Below, in pieces: positions 50,598-62,923 of a DNA stretch of 64,000 nt (the first letter of the stretch is position 1; every line of letters starts with the position of its first letter). The position numbers and the translations under genes were made by a program. The notes beneath the pieces were generated by a model. That model worked only from the letters and a program-made list of their open reading frames with translations, was not told the origin of the DNA and made no database searches. This stretch comes from Streptomyces bicolor. GTDB taxonomy: Bacteria; Actinomycetota; Actinomycetes; Streptomycetales; Streptomycetaceae. Location: the NCBI RefSeq assembly GCF_000719285.1, contig NZ_JOFS01000031.1:1-64000 (forward strand). The letters run 5' to 3'.

Positions 50598-52301
50598 ATG
50601 GGGACGCAGACCGCACAGGCGACGGCACGGCCCATGCGGGACAAGCCGCCCGGCGGCCGGGTGGTCGTCGACTGGCTGACCACCACCGACCACAAGAAGA
50701 TCGGGCATCTCTACCTGATCACGTCGTTCGCGTTCTTCCTGGCCGGCGGTGTCATGGCACTGCTGATGCGGGCCGAACTCGCCCGGCCGGGGTTGCAGCT
50801 GCTGACCAACGAACAGTTCAACCAGATGTTCACCATGCACGGCACGATCATGCTGCTGCTGTTCGCGACCCCGACCTTCGCGGGCTTCGCCAACGAGCTG
50901 ATGCCGCTGCAGATCGGCGCCCCGGACGTGGCCTTCCCCCGGCTCAACATGTTCTCGTACTGGCTGTTCCTCTTCGGCGGCCTGATCGTGATGGGCTCGC
51001 TGATCGTGCCGAACGGGCCGGCCTCCTTCGGCTGGTTCGCCTACGCGCCGCTCAACAGCCTGGAGCGCTCCCCCGGGATCGGCCCCGACCTGTGGATCAT
51101 GGGCCTCGCGCTGGCCGGCTTCGGCACGATCCTCGGCGCGGTCAACTTCATCACCACGATCATCGGGATGCGCGCCCCCGGCATGACCATGTTCCGGATG
51201 CCGATCTTCACCTGGAACACGCTGTTCACGTCGATCCTGATCCTGATGGCGTTCCCGGTGCTGGCGGCGGCGCTGCTGTGCCTGGAGGCGGACCGGCGGT
51301 TCGGCTCGCACATCTTCGACGCGGCCAACGGGGGTGCGCTGCTGTGGCAGCACCTGTTCTGGTTCTTCGGCCATCCCGAGGTGTACATCATCGCGCTGCC
51401 GTTCTTCGGCATCATCAGCGAGATCGTCCCGGTCTTCTCGCGCAAGCCGATGTTCGGCTATCTGACGCTGGTCGCGGCGACGATGGCGATCACCGGTCTG
51501 TCGGTGGTGGTGTGGGCGCACCACATGTTCGCGACGGGCGCGGTGCTGCTGCCGTTCTTCTCGTTCATGAGCTTCCTGATCGCGGTGCCGACGGGCGTGA
51601 AGTTCTTCAACTGGACCGGCACCATGCTCAGGGGCTCGCTGTCCTTCGAGACGCCGATGCTGTGGTCGGTGGGCTTCCTGGTGACGTTCCTCTTCGGCGG
51701 CCTCACTGGGGTGATCCTGGCCTCGCCGCCGATGGACTTCCACGTCACGGACACGTACTTCGTGGTCGCGCACTTCCACTACGTCGTGTTCGGCACGGTC
51801 GTGTTCGCGATCTTCGCCGGCTTCTACTTCTGGTGGCCGAAGTTCACCGGGAAGATGCTCGACGAACGGCTCGGCAAGATCCAGTTCTGGACGCTCTTCA
51901 TCGGCTTCCACACCACGTTCCTGGTGCAGCACTGGCTGGGCGCGGAGGGCATGCCGCGCCGGTACGCCGACTACCTCGCCGCCGACGGCTTCACGGCCCT
52001 GAACACGGTCTCGACGATCGGCGCGTTCCTGCTCGGCCTGTCGACGCTGCCGTTCCTCTACAACGTCTGGAAGACCGCCAAGTACGGCACGAAGGTCGAG
52101 GTCGACGACCCCTGGGGCTACGGCCGCTCCCTGGAGTGGGCCACCTCCTGCCCGCCCCCGCGGCACAACTTCACGTCGCTGCCGAAGATCCGCTCCGAGT
52201 CCCCGGCGTTCGATCTGCACCATCCGGCGCACGCGGCGATCGACGAGCGTGAGAATCGCCCCGCTCCAGAGCCCGGGACAGCAGATCCCGGGCGCCCCTG
52301 A
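50598..52301 (+). CDS. ctaD: cytochrome c oxidase subunit I, stand-alone paralogue
   Basis: 567 residues of the aa3-type catalytic subunit. Heme and copper ligands are present: '[13 protein letters not shown]', '[16 protein letters not shown]' (His-Tyr crosslink region), '[10 protein letters not shown]' and '[11 protein letters not shown]'. It reduces O2 and pumps protons in the membrane. Subunits II-IV and heme genes are not nearby, so it probably replaces the main subunit under certain conditions. AAGGGG lies ahead of the ATG. The last 131 nt overlap the WYL gene on the other strand, and the C-terminus is short and Pro-rich ([13 protein letters not shown]), unlike the usual tail. Confidence 0.9.
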   Translation: MGTQTAQATARPMRDKPPGGRVVVDWLTTTDHKKIGHLYLITSFAFFLAGGVMALLMRAELARPGLQLLTNEQFNQMFTMHGTIMLLLFATPTFAGFANELMPLQIGAPDVAFPRLNMFSYWLFLFGGLIVMGSLIVPNGPASFGWFAYAPLNSLERSPGIGPDLWIMGLALAGFGTILGAVNFITTIIGMRAPGMTMFRMPIFTWNTLFTSILILMAFPVLAAALLCLEADRRFGSHIFDAANGGALLWQHLFWFFGHPEVYIIALPFFGIISEIVPVFSRKPMFGYLTLVAATMAITGLSVVVWAHHMFATGAVLLPFFSFMSFLIAVPTGVKFFNWTGTMLRGSLSFETPMLWSVGFLVTFLFGGLTGVILASPPMDFHVTDTYFVVAHFHYVVFGTVVFAIFAGFYFWWPKFTGKMLDERLGKIQFWTLFIGFHTTFLVQHWLGAEGMPRRYADYLAADGFTALNTVSTIGAFLLGLSTLPFLYNVWKTAKYGTKVEVDDPWGYGRSLEWATSCPPPRHNFTSLPKIRSESPAFDLHHPAHAAIDERENRPAPEPGTADPGRP

Positions 52302-53220
52302 TCGCCTCGGTGAACTCGACGGGCTCCAGCACCTCGAACTCGATGCCGATCATCATGATGTGCAGCACCATCACGTCGAGGCTCGCGGCCCCGGTGCGCA
52401 GGATGCAGGCGGCGTCCCCGTCGGCCTCCAGCGTGCCCGCGGACGGCGAGATGCGCTCGGCGGCCTCCCGCAGGGGCACCAGCAGCCGGACGACGGCGTG
52501 GGAGGCGTACGCGCGCGTGGAGACGCCCTGCGAGACGTACGCGGCGAGGTCCTCGGCGGGCGGGGTGCGCGGGGCGAAGCGCGGGCCGTGCGGCGGCCTG
52601 GGGGCGATGCGGTCGACGCGGAACGTACGCCAGTCGTCGCGATCGAGGTCCCAGGCGACCAGGTACCAGCGGCGCTCGCTGCACACCAGGCGGTGCGGCT
52701 CGACGGTACGGCGGGTGGGGGCGCCCTCGTGGTCGCGGTACTCGAACCGCAGGCGCTCGGCGTCCCGGCACAGGTTGGCGAGCTCGGTCAGGACGGCCGG
52801 GTCCACCGCGGAGGGCTGGGGGCCGCGCAGCATGGGCACGGTGAAGGCGTTGAGGGCGCCCACGCGGCGGCGCAGGCGGCTGGGCAGGACCTGCTCGAGC
52901 TTGGCGAGGGCGCGTACGGAGGTCTCGCCGATGCCCTCGATGCCGTGGCCTGCGGCGGTGCGCAGGCCTACGGCGACCGCGACGGCCTCGTCGTCGTCCA
53001 GCAGCAGGGGTGGCAGTTCGGCGCCGGCGCCCAGTTGGTAGCCGCCGCCGGTGCCGGGGCTGGCGTTGACGGGGTAGCCGAGTTCCCGTAGGCGGTCGAC
53101 GTCCCGGCGGACCGTGCGGGGGGTGACGCCGAGGCGGTCGGCCAGTGCGGCGCCGGACCATTCGCGGTGGGACTGGAGGAGGGAGAGCAGCCGCAGGAGT
53201 CTGGCGGAAGTGTCCAGCAT
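52171..53220 (-). CDS. WYL-domain transcriptional regulator (YafY/DeoR-type)
   Basis: 349 residues. N-terminal winged helix '[47 protein letters not shown]' (read in parts), then the WYL domain with '[27 protein letters not shown]' and a WCX-like C-terminal domain ending near '[14 protein letters not shown]'. Such regulators sense nucleotides or small ligands and often respond to DNA damage. The final 33 residues ('[19 protein letters not shown]') have no family counterpart and are antisense to the end of ctaD. This suggests a deletion pulled the two genes together and the natural stop was lost. Confidence 0.85.
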   Translation of the reverse strand: MLDTSARLLRLLSLLQSHREWSGAALADRLGVTPRTVRRDVDRLRELGYPVNASPGTGGGYQLGAGAELPPLLLDDDEAVAVAVGLRTAAGHGIEGIGETSVRALAKLEQVLPSRLRRRVGALNAFTVPMLRGPQPSAVDPAVLTELANLCRDAERLRFEYRDHEGAPTRRTVEPHRLVCSERRWYLVAWDLDRDDWRTFRVDRIAPRPPHGPRFAPRTPPAEDLAAYVSQGVSTRAYASHAVVRLLVPLREAAERISPSAGTLEADGDAACILRTGAASLDVMVLHIMMIGIEFEVLEPVEFTEAIRGARDLLSRALERGDSHARRSPRAPDGADRTPGTRSGSSAAT

Positions 53221-53240
53221 GATCCGAGTTTGCCAGTCGC

Positions 53241-53756
53241 CTAACAGCTCGGGGGTACGGGTTCACGGGCGGCTGCGGGCCCGTTGTGGCTTGTCGCGCA
53301 GTTCCCCGCGCCCCTGTAGGGCGTCGTGGCTAACCGGCATTCCACGCTCAGGTTGCCTTGGCGGGTTTCGTACGGGACTCGGGAGGCGAGGGGGTTCACG
53401 TCCATGTCGCCCGGTGCCAGGCGGTGCGGCTCTCCTTCCGTCACGCGCGCGTACGCGTCCCAGTGGCCCTCCGGCAGGGCGACGCTGCTCGGCAGGGCGG
53501 CGCGCAGGTGGCCCTTCGTGGCCGGGGTCAGCGGCAGGGTGACCTCTTCGCGCCCCTCGCGGTGGCGCAGGACGAGGTGGGCGGGCTCGGTCGCCCCGGT
53601 CGCGCTGACGTCGAAGGTCAACCCGCCGGCCGAATCCGCGATGCAGTCGGCGCGCAGTGGTGCGGCCTGCGGCACGGGCGTCATGCGCTGCGGTTCCTCC
53701 TCCGCTCTCTGCTCTGTCGGTTGGACCGGCGATGCCGCCATTTGGTTGCCCGTCAC
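53241..53756 (-). CDS. uncharacterised protein with repeat-derived C-terminus
   Basis: 171 residues, in two parts. The first about 135 residues are beta-rich ('LRADCIADSAGGLTFDVSATG', 'AHLVLRHREGREEVTLPLTPATKG', 'VALPEGHWDAYARVTEGEPHRL'), a module I associate with Streptomyces proteins near glycosyl and other transferases. After 'RVPYETRQGNLSVE' the remaining 30 or so residues are encoded by a dispersed repeat, so the gene looks truncated. GTG shares GTGA with the upstream binding-protein stop; an ATG five codons later is an alternative. No catalytic motif is visible. Confidence 0.55.
   Translation of the reverse strand: MTGNQMAASPVQPTEQRAEEEPQRMTPVPQAAPLRADCIADSAGGLTFDVSATGATEPAHLVLRHREGREEVTLPLTPATKGHLRAALPSSVALPEGHWDAYARVTEGEPHRLAPGDMDVNPLASRVPYETRQGNLSVECRLATTPYRGAGNCATSHNGPAAAREPVPPSC
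53274..53335. repeat. Streptomyces dispersed repeat, copy 2, inside a gene's 3' end
   Basis: TGCGGGCCCGTTGTGGC, TTGTCGCGCAGTTCCCCGCG and CCCCTGTAGGG match the family copy at 4697-4771 in its core (TGCGGG...GTGGCT.GTCGCGC). It is read antisense as the C-terminus of the protein ending at 53241. Confidence 0.6.
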
Positions 53757-55048
53757 GGCCGGTACGACAGTTGCGGCACGTCGAAGCACGTGTTGTTCAT
53801 GTCTCCTTGGGCCACCCAGCCCCTGCCGTCCTCCCAGCGGGCCACCGACAGACAGGTCCGGCGGCTCTTCGGCGGCTCGGCCAGGCGCTCGAACCTGACC
53901 GGGATGAGCAGGCCGTCGGCGGTGTATCCCTGGCTGCGGTTCATGAAGTCGTCGACGCACGCGCGCGTGACGCCCCGCTCGGCGCAGGCCTTCGCCGCGT
54001 CCGTGAACCACATCGCGGCGGCCCAGCCCTCGAGTTGCCACTGGGAGTGCGTCTCGAGGCCGTTGGTGGCGTCCCGGAACTCCCGTACGGCGGCATGGCC
54101 CTTGTCCTCGAAATTGCGGGACGACCCGGTCGCCCACAGGGCGTTCCGGCAGCGCGGAGCGTCCTTGTAGTCCTCGGCGACGGTGGACGTCCAGTTCTGT
54201 ACGTTCGTGACCTTGGCGGTGACCTCGGCGCCGACGTCGTCCATCGCCTCGCACAGCCGGGCGTTGCCGTGGCTGTCGATGGCGTCGAAGACGAGGTCGG
54301 CGCCCTGCTCCTGCAGATCGGCGGCCACCGCCCGGAAGTTGGGCAGCGCGAAGTCGACCTGTTCGGTGACCACTTCGTAGCCCTCGGCCTTCAGCCCCCG
54401 CTCGACGAGCCGGGCGTAGGCGGCGGACGCGGGCTGGTTGTACGAGACGACGGCGGCCGTACGGGCGCCGTGCTCGCGCTTGAAGTAGCGGTAGACCTCC
54501 GTGCCGCCGTACTGCTCGCCGTCCCAGCCGGTCGTGCCGTCGCGGGGTGCGAGGCTGCCGTAGATGCCGTACAGGTGCGGGTAGGTGTCGTAGGCGGCCC
54601 CGATGGGCTGGCCACCGATGTCGGGCACGCGCGCGCGTGAGACGCGGGAGGCGCCCGCGTAGTCCAGGGCGGTGGTGGCGACCAGGGCGACGACCTTCTC
54701 CTCGTCGATCAGCTCGTGCACGCACTCGTTGTTGCCGACGCCGCTGCCGCCGTCGTCGCACTCGCGCACCTCGACGCGGCGGCCGTCGATGCCCCCGCGC
54801 GCGTTGAGGCGGTCGAAGAAGGCCTTGGCGCCGTCGCGCGGGCCGGTGAAGACGTTGCCGCCGACCGGGCTGGTGGCACTGGTGATGATGCCGACGCGGA
54901 TCGGGGTGCGGTCGCCCGCGGGAGCCGAGGGAGTGCTCCGGTCGCGGTGCTCGAAGTCGCTCTCCGGCAGCCGGCTGCCGCACGCCGTACTCAGAGCCAG
55001 CATCACCACGGCGATCGCCGCCTCAGCACCCCGGGATCGGCGACCCAT
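53753..55048 (-). CDS. ABC transporter substrate-binding lipoprotein, branched-chain amino acid type
   Basis: 431 residues. A lipobox 'LALSTACGS' with C23 anchors it to the outer face of the membrane. The Peripla_BP_6 fold starts 'PIRVGIITSATSPVGGNVFTG' and includes 'GGIDGRRVEVRECDDGG', 'VALVATTALDYAGASRVSRARVPDIG' and 'TAAVVSYNQPASAAYARLV'. It should deliver a ligand, perhaps an amino acid or related compound, to the LivHMG/LivF transporter encoded 1.2 kb away on the other strand. Its start overlaps the MTB12-like gene by 26 nt and its stop overlaps the following gene. Confidence 0.85.
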   Translation of the reverse strand: MGRRSRGAEAAIAVVMLALSTACGSRLPESDFEHRDRSTPSAPAGDRTPIRVGIITSATSPVGGNVFTGPRDGAKAFFDRLNARGGIDGRRVEVRECDDGGSGVGNNECVHELIDEEKVVALVATTALDYAGASRVSRARVPDIGGQPIGAAYDTYPHLYGIYGSLAPRDGTTGWDGEQYGGTEVYRYFKREHGARTAAVVSYNQPASAAYARLVERGLKAEGYEVVTEQVDFALPNFRAVAADLQEQGADLVFDAIDSHGNARLCEAMDDVGAEVTAKVTNVQNWTSTVAEDYKDAPRCRNALWATGSSRNFEDKGHAAVREFRDATNGLETHSQWQLEGWAAAMWFTDAAKACAERGVTRACVDDFMNRSQGYTADGLLIPVRFERLAEPPKSRRTCLSVARWEDGRGWVAQGDMNNTCFDVPQLSYRP

Positions 55049-55583
55049 TGCCGCTCAACTGGACCAGCGCGCACAGTGTCTTGGCGGACACCTTCCAGGT
55101 GCCGTCCTGTTCGACGGCGGTCCCGGAGGCGTTCGGCAGGGCGGTCGCGCCCTTGAGGGTCAGGTCGTATGTCACGTTCGCCTCGGTCGGCGAGGTGAAC
55201 TCGACCTTGGAGACCTTGGCCTGGACCTGCCCGCCGCGCTCGTCGCCGCTGAACGCCTGCAGGACCGGCGCCATCTGCTCGCCGTTCTCCAGGACGGTCT
55301 GCTTGTCCTCCATGGACGTCGCCGGGTCGAAGAACTTCTGCCAGTTCTGCTTGATCTCCGTCTCGGCCGCCCCCACGTCGGCGGGCGCCGTCGCGGCCGG
55401 GGACTGCTCGGCCGGTTCGGTCTGCTCGACGGTCGGTGTCGGCGGTGTCTCGTTGCCGCCGCCTCCCTCGTCGTCGCTGCAGGCCACGAAGGCCGGGGCG
55501 AGGAAGAGGAGCAGGGCGGCCGCCAGCGCCGTCCCCCGTCCCCTGTGCGCGTTGCTCCGCCTGAGGTCGCTCCCGAGAACCAT
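55023..55583 (-). CDS. MTB12-like lipoprotein
   Basis: 186 residues. A signal peptide with lipobox 'LAPAFVACS' (C35) is followed by a Pro/Thr/Glu linker and the low-molecular-weight antigen MTB12-like domain: 'ETEIKQNWQKFFDPATSMEDKQTVLENGEQM', read in parts, 'TSPTEANVTYDLTLKG', and the terminal 'LVQLSGNGSPIPGC' with a conserved Cys pair (CALVQ...PGC). The family is exported and of unknown function. First gene of a three-gene minus-strand unit with the binding protein; the gene pair is divergent from the transporter genes. Confidence 0.85.
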   Translation of the reverse strand: MVLGSDLRRSNAHRGRGTALAAALLLFLAPAFVACSDDEGGGGNETPPTPTVEQTEPAEQSPAATAPADVGAAETEIKQNWQKFFDPATSMEDKQTVLENGEQMAPVLQAFSGDERGGQVQAKVSKVEFTSPTEANVTYDLTLKGATALPNASGTAVEQDGTWKVSAKTLCALVQLSGNGSPIPGC

Positions 55584-55739
55584 CTGGCTCACCGCCGGGT
55601 GTCGATCCGGGCCGGGTACGCCCGGTGCTTTCAGGGTCAGCTTGCAGGAGGCATAGTGCAAGCCATTGGCTGACATGGACAGGCACACGCACAGAAACCC
55701 GCTGTGCCTGCCCCGAAACCCGACGTGTGGGAGCCGGCG

Positions 55740-56216
55740 ATGCGGACAGCCCGACTGCGGAGAGTGCACCCCGTCCTCTGGGCCGGCTGGGCCGCGCTCG
55801 CGGCCGGCGCGGTGTTGTGCGTGATCGGCTGGTACGGCGTCTCCGGCGAGCGGTTCGCCGAGCGGCAGCTGCCGTATCTCGCGTCCTGCACGGTTCCCGG
55901 GGCCGCGCTGATCATCGCCGGGTCGGTGCTGCTGACCCATGGCCGGGGCGTGCTCGCCGCCGCGCGCGTGGAGGAGCTGTACGGCCTTCTGGTGGCCGCG
56001 GAGCCCGCCGACGCCGAGGAGTCCGAGCAGCCGGCCACGGCGCCGCTCGCGGTCAGCGGGGACCTGCTGATGGTGCCCGGCGGCACCCTGTGGCACCGCG
56101 CCGACTGCCCGCTGGTCGCCGGGAAGGTGGAGGCCGTACCCGTCGATGCGAAGCTGGTGAGGAGCGGCGAACTGGGCCCGTGCCCGATCTGTGAGCCCGC
56201 CGAAGCGGACGACTGA
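55740..56216 (+). CDS. small membrane protein with C-terminal zinc-type motif
   Basis: 158 residues: two helices ('VLWAGWAALAAGAVLCVIGWYG' and 'SCTVPGAALIIAGSVLLTH'), then a cytoplasmic domain with 'GGTLWHRADCPLVAG' and 'LGPCPICEP'. The H-x3-C and C-x2-C pattern resembles Ada-type metal-binding mini-domains and may bind zinc. ATG at 55740 has GGGAG six bases ahead; a GTG 12 codons earlier is possible. It ends 12 nt before the LivHMG start, so it belongs to the transporter operon. Function unknown. Confidence 0.75.
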   Translation: MRTARLRRVHPVLWAGWAALAAGAVLCVIGWYGVSGERFAERQLPYLASCTVPGAALIIAGSVLLTHGRGVLAAARVEELYGLLVAAEPADAEESEQPATAPLAVSGDLLMVPGGTLWHRADCPLVAGKVEAVPVDAKLVRSGELGPCPICEPAEADD

Positions 56217-56228
56217 AGCGGATGACCG

Positions 56229-59137
56229 ATGTCCTCGCTGACGTACGACCTCACCCTGGCCGGCCTGTCGGTCGGCAGCGCCGCCGCGCTCACCGGGATC
56301 GGCCTGATCGTCACCTATCGCGCGACCGGCGTGCTGAACTTCGCGCACGGGGCGATCGCGATGGTGTGCGCGTACGTCCTGCGCCAGTGCGTGGTGGAGT
56401 GGGGCTGGCCGCTGTGGGCGGGCGCGACGGTGACGCTGCTGCTCGTCGCACCCGGGATCGGGATGGTGCTGGAACGGTTCGTCTTCCGGCCGCTGTCGGT
56501 CCTGGGCAGCGACCCGGCGCAGACCCTGGTCGCGTCCATCGGCGTGTTCGTGCTGCTGGTGGGCGGTGCGGCGCTGCTGTGGGGCCAGGGGGCGCGGGAC
56601 GACGCGCCGGAGCTGGTGTCGGCGGACCCCTGGGGGCAGCTGGCGGTGGCCCTGCTGCTGGCCGCGGGTGTCGGGGCGGTGATCCGCCGGACCCGCTTCG
56701 GCCGGGAGTTGCGTGCCGTGGTGGACGACCGTCAACTGGCCGTCCTCGGCGGCGTCGACGCGGACCGGGTGGCGGCGGCGGGCTGGGCGTTCGGCTCGTT
56801 CACGGCGGGCCTGACGGGCGTCCTGCTGGCACCGTACGTCCGTCTCGACCCGTACGGCCTGCCGCTGCTGGTCATGGAGGTGGTCGCGGTGGCGGTGGCC
56901 GCCCGCATGCGCAGCCTTCCGATCGCCGTGCTGACGGCGCTGGCCATCGGCGTGGCACAGAGCCAGCTGACGCGTCTGCACCCGTCGGGCTGGGGCGCCC
57001 CCCTGGTCCAGGCGGTCAGCACGAACCTCTTCGTGGTGGCCCTGCTGATCGCGGCCTTGACCCTCCCCAGCCTCGGCACCCGCGACGCGCTCCCCCGCAG
57101 CGCCACCACGCGCGTGCCGACCCCGCCGGGCGCCTGGATCGTGGCGGCGGTGCTCTTCCTGCTCCCCTTGGGCTTCGCGGGCTCGGACCTGCACACCTCG
57201 GTGCAGGTGCCCGCGCTGGCCGTGGTGCTGCTCTCGCTGGTGACGGTCACGGGCCGAGGGGGCCAGATCTCCCTGGGCCAGGCGGCGTACGCGGGCCTGG
57301 GCGCCCTGTTCACGGCCCTGCTGGCGGCGGGCCGCTTCCCGGGCCTGCCACGCCTGCCGGAGCTGGCCGCGCTCGCGCTGGCTGTCGTCCTGGTGGCCCC
57401 CCTGGGCCTCCTCACGGGCTGGCCGGCGATCAGCCGTCGCGGCCTGGCCCTCGCGCTGGTGACCTTCGCGGTGGGCGTCGGCGTGAGCCGCTTCGTCTTC
57501 GCCCAGCCGTACGCGATCTCGGGCCTCTCGCTGGGCCGACCGGCGGGCTTCGAGGGCGACCGCGCGTACTACGTCCTGGAACTGGCCCTCCTGGCGGCCG
57601 CCCTCCTGACGACCTGGCTGCTGCGCCGTGGCCGCACGGGCCGGGCCCTGGCGGCGATGCGGGACCACGAGTCGGGGGCGTCGGCGGCAGGCGTCCAGGT
57701 CCCCTCCCTCAAGCTCCTGGCCTTCGTCTCGGGCGCGGCCCTGGCAGCCCTGGGCGGCGGACTGCTCGGCATGGGCCTGCGCGCCTTCGACCCGTCCGCC
57801 TACGACCCCGTCCGCGGCCTCCTCTGGTTCGCCGCGGTGGTGGTCCTGGGCGCCGACAGCACCCTGGGCGCCCTGGCCGCGGCAGCCCTCCTGGTCGGCC
57901 TCGACGCGGGCGCCCGGGGCGGGGTGGCGGCGGCACTGATCGGCGTCCTCGCGGTGCTCGTGGGCCGTTTCCCAGGAGGGCCGTACGAGGCGCTACGAAC
58001 GACGGCACAGAACCTGCGCCCGCGACGCAGAGCAACACTGACGCCACTGGGAGCACAGCTACGAAGCCTCCTACACCGAACAGCCCACGAAACCACCCCC
58101 CAGCCAACCTTGACCGGCCTGACCACGTCGGACGCCCCAGGAACGACGCGCCGGACCGAGCGAGCCGGGGCCGCCGGCCCACCACGGCGACGACCAGGCG
58201 GGACCACTGGGCCACCACAACGGCAACAGAACCACCCCACGGCAAGCCGACAGACGGACGACACGACGGACGCCGGGAAACCGCGCGGAGAAGCCGGCGG
58301 CCGCGGAGCGCCCGCTCAACCCCCCGCGGCCGCCGACGGCGCTCGGCCCCCACAAGGGCCACCCGCACCCGACGACGAGAGTTGTACGGGTGGTGCGGGT
58401 GGGAAGCCAGACGCGGCCGAGGGCCGCCGCGCGCACCCCCACCCACCGGCACTGACCACCCACCACCTCCAGGCCCGCTACGACGGCTTCACCGCCCTGC
58501 ACGACGTCACCCTCACCGTCCCGCCCGGTCACATCACCGCAGTCATCGGGCCCAACGGCGCGGGCAAGAGCACCCTGTTCCACTGCCTGGCCGGCACCCA
58601 CCGCCCCACCCAGGGCCAAGTCCTCCTCGGCCCCCGCGACATCACCCACCTCCCCGCCCATGCCCGCACCCGCCTCGGCATCGCCCGCACCTTCCAGCAA
58701 CTGGCCGTCTTCCCCTCACTGACCGTCGCCGAGAACGTCCGCGTAGGCGCCGAACAGGGCAGACTCCGCGACCCGTCAGCGGTGGAGCGATCCCTGAGAC
58801 TCCTCGGCCTGGACGGCCCCGTCCGCTCCCTGCCCGCCGCCGACCTCCCCACCGGCACCCTGAGACGCGTCGAGCTGGCCAGGGCCCTCGCCGGCAGCCC
58901 GCGCGTCCTCCTGCTCGACGAACCCGCCGCCGGCCTCGACACCACCGAGGTCACCGCACTGACCCGGATCCTGAAGGCGCTCGCGGCCGACGGCACCGCC
59001 CTGCTCGTCGTGGAGCACGACCTCGACCTGGTCGCCGACCTCGCCGACACCGTGCACGTCATGACGGCGGGCCGCATCGTCGCCTCCGGCCCACCCGACC
59101 GCGTACTCGACGCCGCAGGCCCCCAGGAGACCCCCGC

Positions 59138-59141
<4 letters not shown>
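56229..59141 (+). CDS. LivH-LivM-LivG fused branched-chain amino acid-type ABC transporter
   Basis: 970 residues. Residues 1-290 are a LivH-like permease ('GLIVTYRATGVLNFAHGAIAM'); about 300-594 a LivM-like permease ('VTGRGGQISLGQAAYAGLGALF'); about 595-740 a Pro/Thr/Arg-rich linker; about 741-970 a LivG ATPase with Walker A 'IGPNGAGKSTLFHCLAG' and Walker B 'VLLLDEPAAGLD'. The linker uses many codons ending in A, unlike both flanks, and contains a dispersed-repeat-like phrase near 58380-58410, so it looks like intergenic DNA turned coding. No in-frame start precedes the ATPase. It should import a branched-chain amino acid or related solute. Confidence 0.85.
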
Positions 59142-60302
<1,161 letters not shown>

Positions 60303-60408
60303 CTAGGCAGCTCGTTGCGGTCAGCCGTCGCGGCGCGTCCGAGGGACGCTGGGGCCCCACCCGGTCGGCGGACCGGATGGGGCCCGTGCCCCGGCAGGGG
60401 AGCGATGC

Positions 60409-61416
<1,008 letters not shown>

Positions 61417-61636
61417 TCACGCAACCAACTTCCTTGGCATTCCTAGGAGTTGACGGTGAGTGCGCGATTCCGTACCGGCGGTGACCGTGTGCGGTGGATG
61501 GTTCGATTCCGTTCGGTGTGGGGCGTGACTCCCGCCACAGATCGCCCGTTGTCTTCTTCATGAGCCCGGGACCCGCCCGGTTCACGGGCCGGGAGCCACC
61601 CGGCCCCGCCACGCACCACATCCCGAGGAGCCACCC

Positions 61637-62419
61637 GTGCCACGCATGCTCGACGTCAGCGACGAGGTACGTGCCGAGATCGGCGACGAGGAAGCCGACC
61701 GGCTGCTCGCCGGGGACAACGCCCCCGGCAGTTACGACTGCACGTCCTGTCGCACCCCGGGCGACTCCGAACAGGAGCGCACCAGCACCGTCCTGTTCAT
61801 CGGGGACGAGACCGCCGTCCTCGCCTTCGCCCACGCCACCTGCCTGCCCTCGCAGGTGGTCCAGGTCACCGAGGAGCAGTTGCGGGGCGCCGTGAAGTCC
61901 ATCACCGGCGACAGGGTCGACCTGGAGCCCGAGACGATCGTGCCGGAGCAGGCCGTGCTCGGTGTGACCAGCGGACTGGTGCTGATCGCCGGGGAGTTGC
62001 ACCCCGCCCTGGTGGTAGAGCCGACCGGGCCCATCGTGCGCCCCGGAGCGACCGGCGCCGGGGACGACTTCCTTCCGCTGCTCATCGAGCAGGGGTTCAT
62101 GCCGGTGCCGGAGCTGGCGGACGTGCCGCCGGTGCTGCACGGCTGGTCCGTGCTGCTGGCCATGGGGCAGCTGCACGCGGTTCTGCAGCCCGGCACGAAT
62201 GGGGGGCAGCCGGTCGCGTGGTGGCAGGCACATCAGCCGCTGCTGGTGACGGACGGATGGCGGGCCGCCGCGAACAAGCATCAGCAGGTACTGATGTTCG
62301 CGGCACCGGTGGGCTCCATCGGCCGTCAGCCCAGGGAGGACCTGCTCAGGGATGCCCTGGACAAGGCCGCCGCCAACGGGAAGCTGGTCGCGGCCGCGCT
62401 GCCTCTCGCGGGGACCTGA
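61637..62419 (+). CDS. conserved-looking protein of unknown function
   Basis: 260 residues, no signal peptide or membrane helix. 'SYDCTSCRTPGDSEQERTS' has a C-x2-C pair, and the middle 'LVLIAGELHPALVVEPTGPIV' and 'GWSVLLAMGQLHAVLQPG' are alternating strands, so a compact mixed fold is likely. GTG start with GAGGAGCC upstream. It is widely recalled by me from Streptomyces genomes near der but with no assigned role. Divergent from the Rpf gene; the next gene is in the same direction about 100 nt on. Confidence 0.65.
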   Translation: MPRMLDVSDEVRAEIGDEEADRLLAGDNAPGSYDCTSCRTPGDSEQERTSTVLFIGDETAVLAFAHATCLPSQVVQVTEEQLRGAVKSITGDRVDLEPETIVPEQAVLGVTSGLVLIAGELHPALVVEPTGPIVRPGATGAGDDFLPLLIEQGFMPVPELADVPPVLHGWSVLLAMGQLHAVLQPGTNGGQPVAWWQAHQPLLVTDGWRAAANKHQQVLMFAAPVGSIGRQPREDLLRDALDKAAANGKLVAAALPLAGT

Positions 62420-62521
62420 GAGCCGCTCCCCGCACCCCGGAGGCACCGCCCGCGGCCCCGATGAGCAGGCGATCCGTCACGACGGCCGCATCTCTTCGAG
62501 CGCGGTGTCGTTTGGACATAC

Positions 62522-62872
62522 GTGCATGCATACGACGTTCCCCGCCTTCAGGGCGGCCCATCGGCCACGCCTATCTACGACGCGCTCTACGCCGAGTACG
62601 TCAAATCCTTCCGCTCGCTGCCGGGTGACCGCAGCGGCGAGGAGGACCTGGGGTTCACCGCGTTCGGGAACATGCCGCGGAGTGCGGGCTCGTACGGCGG
62701 CCATCGCCCGGGGTCGTTCAGCAGCTCCTACAGCGCGTACAGCGCGGGCGCCCACAGCGCCCGCCACGGCAGCGGTCAGCAGCCGCAGTGGCAGCGCGTC
62801 GGGCACATCGGTCCGCAGGGCTCGGGGATGCAGCACGTCCCCGCCGCGCTGCCCCCGGCGCGCAGAGGCTGA
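62522..62872 (+). CDS. conserved-looking small protein, unknown function
   Basis: 116 residues. The first half is folded-looking ('PRLQGGPSATPIYDALYAEYVKSFRSLPG', 'GEEDLGFTAFGN'), the second is Ser/Tyr/Gly/His/Gln-rich and disordered ('SSSYSAYSAGAHSARHGSGQQ'). The start is GTG at 62522 or a later codon; an ATG four bases further is out of frame. The strong codon bias and terminator directly downstream support a real gene. A TGTCGTTTGGA motif at 62506-62516, shared with the MITE ends, precedes it. Confidence 0.65.
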   Translation: MHAYDVPRLQGGPSATPIYDALYAEYVKSFRSLPGDRSGEEDLGFTAFGNMPRSAGSYGGHRPGSFSSSYSAYSAGAHSARHGSGQQPQWQRVGHIGPQGSGMQHVPAALPPARRG

Positions 62873-62881
62873 GCACACACG

Positions 62882-62916
62882 AAGGGCGGCCCGCATCGGG
62901 CCGCCCTTGCGTTTTT
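62882..62916. terminator. bidirectional intrinsic terminator
   Basis: AAGGGCGGCCCG (62882-62893) pairs with CGGGCCGCCCTT (62897-62908), 3-nt loop, followed by GCGTTTTT. It serves the + gene and, by symmetry, the convergent der. Confidence 0.9.
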
Positions 62917-62923
62917 GCGTCCG

